The translations under genes and the position numbers were made by a program. Shown here piece by piece: positions 1-7,987 of a stretch of DNA of 64,000 bases. Position 1 is the first letter of the stretch, and every line of letters starts with the position of its first letter. The DNA comes from Pimelobacter simplex (GTDB taxonomy: Bacteria; Actinomycetota; Actinomycetes; Propionibacteriales; Nocardioidaceae). Location of the stretch: assembly GCF_024662235.1 (NCBI RefSeq), contig NZ_CP096276.1, forward strand, positions 2,418,001 through 2,482,000, read 5' to 3'. The notes beneath the pieces are model-generated. The model did no database searches, had not been told where the DNA came from, and saw nothing but the letters and a program-made list of their open reading frames with translations.

Positions 1-758
1 GGTCCGACGGTGCCGTCGTGCTGGAGGTACCAGGACAGACGCCGGCCGAAGGAGAGGCCACGGAGCTGGTCGAGCACCTGGGCGCCACGCGGTGCGAGGG
101 CTGCTTCCACCGACTCGACGTAGGTCGCTCCCGCGTGGATGTCGACAAGCAGGTCCGCCAGGGAGCCAACCGCCTGCTCCAACTGCTCCGCGACCTTCTC
201 ACCCCAAGCCGTTCGGTACTCGCGCGAGGTGTCGGGGAGGTAGCGCTCGTAGGGCTCAAGCCATTCCTCGGGGCTGATCAGGCCGTGCTCGGCGGAAAGA
301 ATGAACCACGGCCGGCCACTCGCTTCGGCGTAATTCCGCATCTTCGCGAAGTAGTCCGAGACATAGAGATCCTTGGCCGGGGCTCCGTGGTCGAGCTTCG
401 TCTTGACGCAGCCCACGAGGACGACGTCCGCCGGTCGCCCCGGTGTCCGGGTCGCCAAGGCGGTGGGCTGCTTCGTCGTCGCGGGCACGCGTCGAGGTGT
501 GGGAGCAGAAGGTGCCCTCGTGCTGCCTCCGCCGATCGTGAAGCCGAGGTTCTGGAGCCAACGACGGGAGGACTGCGACTGGAAGCGCTGCCGATCCGTG
601 ACCCCCGTCGCGAGCGAGATGACCTGCTTGACGGGCCAGCGCGTGCCGTCGATCTCGACCCAGTACTCGCGGACGTCCTCGGGTACGTGGTCAGCGAGCC
701 GCGCACGGACCAACTCCGGCGTCAGTTCGAAAGACTCGCCGTCCAGTGTGAAGCGCAT
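1..758 (-). CDS. DUF6884-type protein, C-terminus cut by window edge
   Basis: The reverse strand is open for 252 codons from an ATG at 758 to the window edge, so the protein is incomplete. The N-terminal part (about residues 1-75) reads as a small wHTH/SRA-like head containing EYWVEIDGTRWPVKQV. After a Ser/Thr/Pro linker comes a domain beginning VVLVGCVKTKL, with the phrases DLYVSDYFAKMR and WFILSAEHGLISP, which are typical of DUF6884. Proteins of this family recur in actinobacterial defence islands; their reaction is not known to me. It is divergent from the SIR2/Argonaute pair, with a 204-nt gap between. The family call is by motif recognition; whether it works with the neighbouring defence genes is inference. 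Confidence 0.75.
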   Translation of the reverse strand, partial: MRFTLDGESFELTPELVRARLADHVPEDVREYWVEIDGTRWPVKQVISLATGVTDRQRFQSQSSRRWLQNLGFTIGGGSTRAPSAPTPRRVPATTKQPTALATRTPGRPADVVLVGCVKTKLDHGAPAKDLYVSDYFAKMRNYAEASGRPWFILSAEHGLISPEEWLEPYERYLPDTSREYRTAWGEKVAEQLEQAVGSLADLLVDIHAGATYVESVEAALAPRGAQVLDQLRGLSFGRRLSWYLQHDGTVG

Positions 759-908
759 GCCTATTGATATCGCGGGAGTCCGACAGAAGTCCGGCGATAG
801 CCAGCTCACGCGAGAGGCCGTGGCCTGCACCAACAACGACCGATCTCCACAAAGTTGTCGCACCCCCGTGGCAAGGTGGGTTGGCTGCCTGTCAGAAGCA
901 TCAAGCGG

Positions 909-926
909 AAGACGGCTCATCGTCTT
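909..926. promoter_or_regulatory. inverted repeat in the divergent promoter region of the SPARSA operon
   Basis: AAGACG and CGTCTT form a perfect 6-bp inverted repeat with a 6-nt spacer. It lies 36 nt upstream of the SIR2-APAZ start and inside the only gap between the two divergent genes. It could be an operator or a short leader hairpin. There is no independent evidence of binding. Confidence 0.3.
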
Positions 927-962
927 ACTCGCTTCTTCGCCCTGTCAGGAGGTCCGTCGCAG

Positions 963-2786
963 ATGTCGTTCGAGGTTGTCGACCACGGCACGTTCGCGCG
1001 GCAATGGGCCGTGCAGAGTCCCAAGATCGGCTGGCTGCTCGGTGCTGGTGCCAGCGCCGCCGCCAGAGTGCCGACCGCCGACCACGTCATGATGGATCTC
1101 CTCCTCAGGATGTATGCCGATGCACACCAACTGGTCCGGCAGAGCCTGTCCCTCTCCGAAGCCAGGGACCGGGACCGCATCCGCGAGTACTACGACAACC
1201 GCAATGGAATGCCTGCCCTGTCGGATCCCTCGGCCTACAGCGTCGCCTTCCAGCTGGCCCTTCCCGATGCGGGCGCGAGGCGGCAGCATCTCCGTTCGCT
1301 GTTCGAGGGCCGGTCGCCGTCTTACGGGCAGCGGATCTTGGGTGCCTTCGTGGCCGCCGGACTCTCCGACCTCGTCATCACGACCAACTTCGACGACCTC
1401 ATCGAGAGGGCTGTTGACCAAGCCCAAGTCACGCTGGGCGACCCGACGCGCAGCCGGATGGGCGTCGTTGATCTGGGCAACTCCGGGCAAGCGAACCTAG
1501 CCCTCAGCGACAGTGACTTCCCGTTCCTCTTCAAGCTGCACGGCGACTTCCGCGACCGCGAGCTGAAGAACCTGGAGTCCGAACTGCAGACGCAGGACGC
1601 CAACATGCGCCAGGCCGTCCTGGACGCCAGCCGTCGCTTCGGCCTGGCGGTGATGGGCTACAGCGGCCGCGATGCCAGCGTCATGGACATGCTCAAAGAG
1701 GCGGTAGCCACCGAGGGCGCCTTCCCAGCTGGTTTGTGGTGGATGGGTCGCCAGCCAGAGACGGTGCTCACGCCGGTCAAGGAACTCTTCGACGCCTGCG
1801 CGTCCAGCGGCGTCTCGGCCTACTTTGTGAAGATCGAGACCTTCGATGAAACTCTGGGCGCTCTCGGGCGCCAGGCCGAGCTTCCCGACGCCCTCCGCGG
1901 CTACGTCGACGGCTTGCAGACTAAACCGCGTGCGGTCGACGGTGGACTCCCCCAGCACGATCGGGGTTCGCTGCCAGCCCTCCGGATGAACGCACTACCG
2001 GTCTTGGAGACCCCAACACGAGCGCTCCGGGCAACGCTGACGAAGGTTCCGGATCGTAAGGAGATGGGCCAGGCTCTCCACGACGTCTTTTGGCGGGGCG
2101 CTGCGGTGCCCTCGGGGCGTCAGGTGCTGGCTTTGGGGAGCGCCGAAGTCCTCGGCAAGGCGCTCGATATTGAGGGCCAGATCGACCAGTGCGACATCAA
2201 CCCAGCCGCCGAGGGCGCGCCCACGGTAGAGCGCGCGCTCATTTATGAAGCACTGGCGCGCGGACTCGCCCGCGACCTTCCCGTCCAGGCACGAATCCGC
2301 GACTCGGGCCACCGCCTTATCGTGACGACCGAGCGGAAGGATCGCCCCGACAGCCAGCGTCAATCGCAGGTGCGGAGGCTCCTGCGGGAGGCGTACGGGG
2401 AGGACCTGACCGGCGAGTGCCCGCTGAAGCTTGGACGCGGAGCCAACGGAAAGGCGCGCCGGTACGGCGAGTCCGTCGAGCTGTCGCTCGAGTGGCGGCT
2501 CGGGGTCCTGTGGCTGCTCTTCGTGCCGCGCACGTGGGTGTCTGCGCTGCCGCCCGCCGATCGGCGGAAGGGACAAGGAGATCCGGCGTCAGCCTGGCGC
2601 AAGGAACGCTGGGTCAACCGCCGCAACGAGAAGTGGGCGGCGATCATCGACGCCTGGGCCAAGGCCATCGCGCCGAATGACCACACGGAGGTAACCGTGC
2701 TGCCGGCTGGCCTCAGCGAGAGGGACCTGGTCGGAGGGCGCTTCGTGCTGAGTCGGACCACCGCCTACAGCCGGGAGGCCAAGTGA
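963..2786 (+). CDS. SIR2-APAZ effector of a short-Argonaute (SPARSA) system
   Basis: This 607-aa protein has an N-terminal SIR2 domain: GAGAS at residues 27-31, TTNFD at 140-144, KLHGD at 191-195 and GYSGRD at 232-237. The C-terminal half (about 370-607) sits where an APAZ domain is expected. In characterised SPARSA systems this subunit pairs with a short Argonaute and, when guide and invader DNA are bound, hydrolyses NAD(P) and aborts infection. The ATG at 963 is chosen because AGGAGG lies 10 nt upstream; a longer frame from a TTG at 855 lacks that support. The stop overlaps the Argonaute start by 4 nt. The SIR2 motifs are seen directly; the APAZ assignment rests on position, size and partner. 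Confidence 0.9.
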   Translation: MSFEVVDHGTFARQWAVQSPKIGWLLGAGASAAARVPTADHVMMDLLLRMYADAHQLVRQSLSLSEARDRDRIREYYDNRNGMPALSDPSAYSVAFQLALPDAGARRQHLRSLFEGRSPSYGQRILGAFVAAGLSDLVITTNFDDLIERAVDQAQVTLGDPTRSRMGVVDLGNSGQANLALSDSDFPFLFKLHGDFRDRELKNLESELQTQDANMRQAVLDASRRFGLAVMGYSGRDASVMDMLKEAVATEGAFPAGLWWMGRQPETVLTPVKELFDACASSGVSAYFVKIETFDETLGALGRQAELPDALRGYVDGLQTKPRAVDGGLPQHDRGSLPALRMNALPVLETPTRALRATLTKVPDRKEMGQALHDVFWRGAAVPSGRQVLALGSAEVLGKALDIEGQIDQCDINPAAEGAPTVERALIYEALARGLARDLPVQARIRDSGHRLIVTTERKDRPDSQRQSQVRRLLREAYGEDLTGECPLKLGRGANGKARRYGESVELSLEWRLGVLWLLFVPRTWVSALPPADRRKGQGDPASAWRKERWVNRRNEKWAAIIDAWAKAIAPNDHTEVTVLPAGLSERDLVGGRFVLSRTTAYSREAK

Positions 2787-4195
2787 CTACCCAGGTGATC
2801 GACAGCAGGCTGCCGCCGCACCGGCTACTGGACGAGCCGCTGCTCGCCTTCGGCAACGGCGGCAGCGACAAGCACCCGCTACGCGGCCTGCAGACGCATG
2901 GTCCCTACAGTCGGGACTCCTTCGGCTCCGCCGACATCCGATTCGCGGTCATCACAACCACGGCGCTCTACCCTCGGGCGCGCCAATTCCTCGGCACTCT
3001 CGTCAGCCAGCATCGACCGACGGATCGGCCGAAATACGTCCCTCCCTATCCCGGCTTCAAGAACGTGTACGGCGTCGACCTCACTCCGGCTGACGACTCG
3101 GTCGTCCAGCTCGACCCGGGCATCACCAATGCGCCCGATCCCCACTTCGCGATTGCTGCAGCCCTTGCCCAAGCAGTTCGGCAGCTCACCGCGACACGAT
3201 CCCGCTGGGATGTCCTGATCGTGGCGCTGCCCGCAGCATGGCGGCAGTGGAAGGTGTCCAGCGACGGCGCCTTCGACCTCCACGACCAGCTGAAGGCCTT
3301 CGCCGCCCCACTAGGCATCCCTACCCAGATCGTCTGGGAAGACAAAGCCATCAGCTTCAAACACCCCTGCAGCCTCAGCTGGCGCCTCTCGATGGCCCTG
3401 TACGCGAAGGCGGGCGGAACACCGTGGCGACTCCACCGCACGACTGATGCCGACGTGGCGTACGTCGGCCTGTCGTACGCAATCCGAGGCGGCACCTCGG
3501 ACGCCTTCGTCACGTGCTGCTCGCAGGTGTTCGACGCCGATGGCGGCGGCATGGACTTCGTGGCGTACGACGTCGGCCAAGGTGTCGACCTTGAGAACCC
3601 TCACCTCACGCGCGATCAGATGCGGGCCGTCATGAGCCGAAGCGTTCGGCTCTACCAGGATCGCCACGCCGGCAATCTGCCGACCAGGATCGTCGTCCAC
3701 AAGACCACCCGTTTCCGCGACGACGAGGTAGACGGGGTCTTCGACGCTTGGGATGCCTGCGAAGAGGTGGAGTGCGTCCGAGTCCAGGCGAGCACGCCAT
3801 GGCGCGGCGTTCGCCTGGTCGCAGCGAAGCCGGGCCAAGGCCCGAGCCAACCGGCCAATTGGCCCGTCCAGCGCGGCACCCTCCAGTTCCTGTCTGGCCG
3901 CGACGGCCTGCTCTACGTGAACGGCACGGCAATCGGACTAGCCGCCGGGAACGGCAACTTCTACCAAGGCGCCAAGAGCATCCCTAGCCCGCTGCTCGTC
4001 ACCCGGGACGCTGGCTCGGGGCCGCTGGAGCGCACCGCCGATGACGTGCTCGCGCTCACCAAAATGGACTGGAACAACGACGCGCTCTACGACCCGCTGC
4101 CGGTGACGATCAAGTACTCCCAGACGCTGGCGCGAGTCATTGGGCACACGCGGGGGCTTCCCGATGCGGCCTACCCCTACCGGCTGTTCATGTAA
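2783..4195 (+). CDS. short prokaryotic Argonaute (MID-PIWI), SPARSA partner
   Basis: This 470-aa protein starts at a GTG inside the stop of the SIR2-APAZ gene (GTGA overlap), so the two are translationally coupled. It lacks N and PAZ domains. The MID region (about 130-215) carries PTQIVWEDK and LYAKAGGTPW, whose Gln182 and Lys209 match residues that bind the guide 5' phosphate. The PIWI domain opens with VAYVGLSYAI, where slicing Argonautes have an Asp, so it should be catalytically dead like other short pAgos. The expected role is RNA-guided sensing of invader DNA and activation of the SIR2 partner. The C-terminus ends YPYRLFM, as usual for PIWI. Confidence 0.9.
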   Translation: MTTQVIDSRLPPHRLLDEPLLAFGNGGSDKHPLRGLQTHGPYSRDSFGSADIRFAVITTTALYPRARQFLGTLVSQHRPTDRPKYVPPYPGFKNVYGVDLTPADDSVVQLDPGITNAPDPHFAIAAALAQAVRQLTATRSRWDVLIVALPAAWRQWKVSSDGAFDLHDQLKAFAAPLGIPTQIVWEDKAISFKHPCSLSWRLSMALYAKAGGTPWRLHRTTDADVAYVGLSYAIRGGTSDAFVTCCSQVFDADGGGMDFVAYDVGQGVDLENPHLTRDQMRAVMSRSVRLYQDRHAGNLPTRIVVHKTTRFRDDEVDGVFDAWDACEEVECVRVQASTPWRGVRLVAAKPGQGPSQPANWPVQRGTLQFLSGRDGLLYVNGTAIGLAAGNGNFYQGAKSIPSPLLVTRDAGSGPLERTADDVLALTKMDWNNDALYDPLPVTIKYSQTLARVIGHTRGLPDAAYPYRLFM

Positions 4196-4202
4196 TTCCA
4201 CC

Positions 4203-4216
4203 TGACCGAAAGGTCA
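4203..4216 (+). terminator. small GAAA-loop hairpin after the Argonaute gene
   Basis: TGACC, GAAA and GGTCA form a 5-bp stem with a stable tetraloop 8 nt after the Argonaute stop. There is no T-run, so it is a weak terminator or an mRNA 3'-end stabiliser rather than a clear Rho-independent terminator. Confidence 0.3.
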
Positions 4217-4334
4217 CCTGTCCGCCGCGCTCGCCATCTGGGCGATCCGGTGACGGTTGATGAACCATGACGGCCCGAAGTGTCGGAGGTCCCATCTAGC
4301 GTGGCTCGGGCCAGGCCGACCAAGGAGGGATCGC

Positions 4335-5000
4335 GTGTCAGACCGATTGGATGAGGTGCTTAAGCACCGGTACGTCTACGTGCCGCGCGGCGAGACGAAG
4401 GACACCCTGCAGCCCGGCAAGCTCCTCGGCCTGGCCGTGGCGCGCGCCCGGCGAGTGCCCCTGACGGTCCTGGCACCGCAGAAGAACTCGGCGACCTTCC
4501 ACGACGAGCTCGCCAAGCTCGAGATCGTGACCGAACGCAGCGGACAAGTCAGCGACGGCGGTGTCGTGCTCGCGTGGTGCCCCAGGTTCAAGACCATGGA
4601 GAAGGCCCAGCACCTGGAGCAGAGCGTGGTCATCCTCGTGGAGTGGATCCCAGGTGAGTTCGAGGGCTGGGCCAAGCTGAACCAGGCCTACAACGTCGTC
4701 ACCGGCAAGGTCATGGACGCCGCGCTCACCCCCGCAGCCGTCGAGGCGCTCGATCGCCTCGTCTTCGAGGGGTACAAGGGCTGGACCGACAGCATCTCGG
4801 CGCGGATGGTCACGAGCTACCTCACGGATCTCGCCGACGCCGGTGCGTACGACCGCAATATCGTTCTGGCGTACGCCCGGCAGACGAAACACGAGGGAGC
4901 AATAGAGCGGCTCCAGAAGATCATGGACGCCTTCGAGGCGCCCCGGCTGCCGCCGAGCGAGTCCGAGTTGCGACAGTTCCGGACCAGTCGGCGCTGGTAA
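4335..5000 (+). CDS. unknown 221-aa protein downstream of the SPARSA pair
   Basis: The GTG at 4335 is preceded by AAGGAGGG about 6 nt upstream, far better than the earlier ATG at 4257. I do not recognise a family. The protein is soluble, without signal peptide or membrane segment. The first half alternates strand-like stretches (VPLTVLAP, GVVLAWCP, SVVILVEWIP) with helices, suggesting a Rossmann-like alpha/beta fold. The second half is helical and ends in an Arg-rich tail. It lies 139 nt after the Argonaute gene in the same direction, so it could be transcribed with the SPARSA pair. A functional link is not shown. Confidence 0.7.
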   Translation: MSDRLDEVLKHRYVYVPRGETKDTLQPGKLLGLAVARARRVPLTVLAPQKNSATFHDELAKLEIVTERSGQVSDGGVVLAWCPRFKTMEKAQHLEQSVVILVEWIPGEFEGWAKLNQAYNVVTGKVMDAALTPAAVEALDRLVFEGYKGWTDSISARMVTSYLTDLADAGAYDRNIVLAYARQTKHEGAIERLQKIMDAFEAPRLPPSESELRQFRTSRRW

Positions 5001-5115
5001 CCCACCGAGGTAGCCGCGCCGGAGCCACCTCCTCGCGACGTTCGAGGCGCCGACCGTAGGCGACCGTCACGATTCCGATTCGGCGACGCCTCCACCCGCT
5101 CCGTATCGTCAGACC

Positions 5116-6008
5116 ATGTCCGATCGCTTCGCCGGGATGACCTGCGTCCTGTGCCCCAACCCGTCTAAGGGCGTGGGCGAGCACGTGTGGCCGCGCTGGC
5201 TCATTCAGGAGTTCCACGGCGAAGGACCGTTCACGACCGAGAAGGGGGGCGTCGCCTACACGAAGCGTGATGGCGTCACGCCCGTCAAGGCACAGTCGCT
5301 CTGCCTAGCGTGCACGTGCCGATGTGCGAACCGTGCAACACCGAACTCAACCGGTCCATCGAGGAGCCTGCCAAGCCGATCATCCGCCGACTCCTCCCTT
5401 GGTCGTCCACCCATGCCTGGCCCGCGATCAGCGCGGATGAGTCGGCGGCGCTCGCCCGGTGGTTCCTGAAGATCGGGCTGCTGGCCGGTCACCCCCAGGC
5501 CGTGCACGACAGCCCCCACGTCCAGCGCGACGAGGACTACCCGCGATTCGATCGAATCGAAGTTGCCTGGCAGGACTGGATGCGAACCGGCTCCGCGCCC
5601 CCCGACGACTTCTCGGTGTACGTCGCCAAGCGCAGTGTCATGGGCGAGCAGCCTTGGGAGGGCGAGACCCAGCGGATCTTCCTCCCGACCCGGGTCGTAG
5701 TCGGGGACCGCGAGCTTCGCTACGCAGCCCGCTCGTTTGGGGTTCGGGGACTCGACGTCACGATCGTCCGGCACCCCAGATGGCCGATCCTCCACCCGCT
5801 GGAAGAGTCCGGCCGCGTAGCAAGGCTGTGGCCCAAGCCGGCCCCCGTCGATTTCGACAAGCTGCCCGAAGTGCACCCGCGGGAGTTCAGCTTCACCGTC
5901 GGGTTCGGCCCTCGCATCATGACGGAGGCGGAGTTCGAGGCTGCCAGGCGGGAGCCGCTCAGCGTGGACACCGATCCGATCACGCAGTTCTTCGGAGACC
6001 CGGATTAG
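5116..6008 (+). pseudogene. HNH-type zinc-binding nuclease-like protein, frameshifted
   Basis: The first reading frame (5116-5469) starts MSDRFAGMTCVLCPN and continues EHVWPRWLIQEF. The rest of the protein is in another frame from about 5310, starting VHVPMCEPCNTELN and ending at 6008. CxxC, EHVWPRW and CEPCN together are the usual zinc-finger/HNH arrangement, but the two halves are out of frame by one base near 5300-5312 (a -1 shift rejoins them). No slippery heptamer is visible, so a one-base deletion or a sequence error is more likely than programmed frameshifting. The C-terminal 200 residues have no recognised domain. Rejoined, the product would be about 297 aa. Confidence 0.6.
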
Positions 6009-6260
6009 ATGACCTGACAGGTTGCGGTTGGTCGGTGCCCGACGACGCACTGGACGTCGCGGCCGAGCTGGCTGCACCTGAGCACGGCACACGGCCAGCG
6101 ATCCACAGGCGCTCGACCGCCGAATCCACGCGGTGGAGGTGTTCCATCGTCAGCGGATCGTCGCCAACGGCTGTCTCGCGGAACTCCTTGGGGAACGCCT
6201 GTGCGCCGAACTGCTCACCCAGCCGAGCAGCATGGTCGATCTGCACGTCTTCAGGGGGCC
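6009..6260. other. gene remnant or non-coding DNA left of the IS3 element
   Basis: There is no complete gene. A plus-strand stretch just before the IS reads RRIHAVEVFHRQRIVAN followed by GCLAELLGERLCAELL, which looks coding. It has no start and runs into the IS, so it may be the 5' part of a gene cut by the insertion. No matching 3' part was recognised on the right side (7628-7809). Confidence 0.3.
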
Positions 6261-6324
6261 TGACCCCGGTTCTTGGACACGCTGAATCCAGCATCTGCTG
6301 GGGAAGCGAGATGATCCAGGAACC

Positions 6325-6693
6325 ATGGCCAGGAAGAACTACTCCGAGGAGTTCCGTCGTCAGGCCGTCGACTTGTACGAGTCCACCCCGGGCGCCACAG
6401 TCCGCGGCATCGCCGAGGACCTCGGCATCGTGCGCGGCACCCTGCGGCACTGGCTCGAGGTCTACGGGACCGGCAAGAAGACCGCCGCTGACGGGACACT
6501 GACCTCCAGCCCACTGCAAGCCACGCCGTCGAAGTCGAGCCAGTCCGGGCCGGCCGATGAGACGCCGGAGCAGAAGATCGCCCGGCTCGAGGCCGAGAAT
6601 GCGGCGCTGCGGGCAGAGACAACGAAGCTGACGACCGAGCGGGAGATCCTCCAGCGGGCGGCCAAGTATTTCGCCGGGGAGACGCGCTGGTGA
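6325..6693 (+). CDS. IS3-family transposase OrfA (HTH subunit)
   Basis: This 122-aa protein starts MARKNYSEEFRRQAVDLYES, the standard HTH_Tnp_1 opening, with a helix-turn-helix over about residues 10-50. A leucine-zipper-like segment near 90-115 (IARLEAENAALRAE) mediates oligomerisation in this family. The stop overlaps the OrfB start by 4 nt (GTGA). OrfB therefore needs re-initiation or frameshifting to be made as a fusion. Confidence 0.92.
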   Translation: MARKNYSEEFRRQAVDLYESTPGATVRGIAEDLGIVRGTLRHWLEVYGTGKKTAADGTLTSSPLQATPSKSSQSGPADETPEQKIARLEAENAALRAETTKLTTEREILQRAAKYFAGETRW

Positions 6694-7598
6694 GTCGCTT
6701 CCAGTTCGTCGCCGACAACTCCGCCACCTCCCGCCCTGGCTGGACGGTGAAGCGACTGTGTGAGCTCGTCGAGATCGAGCGCTCCTCCTACTACGCGTGG
6801 AAGGCCGGGGCACCAGCGCGGGCCGAGCGGGCCGCCGCGGACGCCGCGCTGGTCGAGCGGATCCGCAAGGTCCACGAGGCTGACAACACCCAAGGCGCGC
6901 CTCGGATCACCGCCGACCTCAACGACGGCGCACCGCCTGAGCAGCGGGTCAACCACAAGCGCGTCGCCCGCGTGATGCGTGCGGCCGGTATCTGCGGCTA
7001 CGTCAAGAAGCGACGCGTGCGGACCACGATCCCCGAGCCATCGGGACAGAAGGTGCCCGATCTACTCAAGCGGGACTTCACCGCCCCGGCGCCGAACCAG
7101 CGCTACGTCGGCGACATCACCTACCTGCCGATCGCAGACGGCACCAACCTGTACCTGGCCACCGTGATCGACTGCTACAGCCGTCGGCTCGCGGGCTGGG
7201 CGATCGCGGATCACATGCGCACCGAGCTCGTTGAGGACGCGCTCAAGGCCGCGGCCGCGACCCGCGGATCACTGGCCGGGGCGATCTTCCACAGCGACCA
7301 CGGGTCGGTCTACTGCTCGAAGGACTACGCCAAGCTCTGCGCGAAGCTCGGCGTGACCCAGTCGATGGGTGCCGTCGGGTCCTCGGCCGACAACGCGTTG
7401 GCGGAGTCATTCAACGCCGCGCTGAAGCGGGAGGTCCTCCAAGACGAGCGGACCTGGTCCGACGAGCTCGCCTGCCGTCGCCAGGTCTTCAAGTGGCTGA
7501 CCCGCTACAACACCCGGCGGCGCCATTCGTGGTGTCGCTACCTGTCGCCGATCGCCTACGAGACCGGCCACGCCGCTACGCTGCAGCCCGCCGCGTAA
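6690..7598 (+). CDS. IS3-family transposase OrfB (DDE integrase)
   Basis: This 302-aa protein starts at a GTG overlapping the OrfA stop. It has the HTH_21 region (about 45-105) and an rve-type DDE domain: first Asp in VGDITYLP, second Asp in FHSDHGSVY, and Glu in LAESFNAALKRE. The length and motif spacing are normal for IS3, so it appears intact and able to cut and join DNA. Confidence 0.92.
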   Translation: MSRFQFVADNSATSRPGWTVKRLCELVEIERSSYYAWKAGAPARAERAAADAALVERIRKVHEADNTQGAPRITADLNDGAPPEQRVNHKRVARVMRAAGICGYVKKRRVRTTIPEPSGQKVPDLLKRDFTAPAPNQRYVGDITYLPIADGTNLYLATVIDCYSRRLAGWAIADHMRTELVEDALKAAAATRGSLAGAIFHSDHGSVYCSKDYAKLCAKLGVTQSMGAVGSSADNALAESFNAALKREVLQDERTWSDELACRRQVFKWLTRYNTRRRHSWCRYLSPIAYETGHAATLQPAA

Positions 7599-7979
7599 TC
7601 ACACCCCGTGTCCAAGATCCGGGGGTAGGGCCCCAGACCACCGACGGCGACAGCACCTATCAGCCCGAGCCTTGCCCTCCGCCTCGCCTGAGGACGACAT
7701 CCCCTGGACCTTCCTACCTGGCTGCTCAGGGGTTGATTCCGTGGAACCGGGTGTATCCAGTGCGTGAATGCGGCTGCACCCTTGCGGACCGCTACGTAGT
7801 GTTTGGTCAATGGCTGCCGAGGTCCTGACTGAACAAGCCGTCGACGAGATGCTCAATCTGGTCATCCGAGGAATGAGGAAGGTCCCAGTTCCGGTGTCCA
7901 GTTGGCTGGCGGGTTACGAGACACTCTGGTTCGAGGGATCCGACGGCCCTGAAGAGGACGCCTTCTTCAACCATCGCAA

Positions 7980-7987
7980 TGGCGACG
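7980..7987. repeat. left copy of the 8-bp target duplication of the first IS256 copy
   Basis: TGGCGACG directly precedes the IS left end (GACAGAGCCCC) and recurs at 9393-9400 directly after the right end. An 8-9 bp duplication is the rule for IS256-family elements. Confidence 0.92.

Larger units (their letters stand above)
6261..7627 (+). mobile_element. IS3-family insertion sequence, complete
   Basis: The element is about 1,367 bp with two overlapping transposase frames. The termini are imperfect inverted repeats: left 6261-6281 (TGACCCCGGTTCTTGGACACG) and right 7607-7627, reading TACCCCCGGATCTTGGACACG in reverse complement, 17 of 21 identical. The sequence GGGCC sits directly outside both ends and could be a 5-bp target duplication, but it also extends the inverted repeat, so the exact boundary is uncertain by a few bases. 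Confidence 0.88.

Noticed and set aside
6690..6693. Programmed frameshift between the IS3 transposase frames
   Set aside because: The frames overlap only by GTGA and no A-rich slippery heptamer is seen; coupling by re-initiation explains it equally well.
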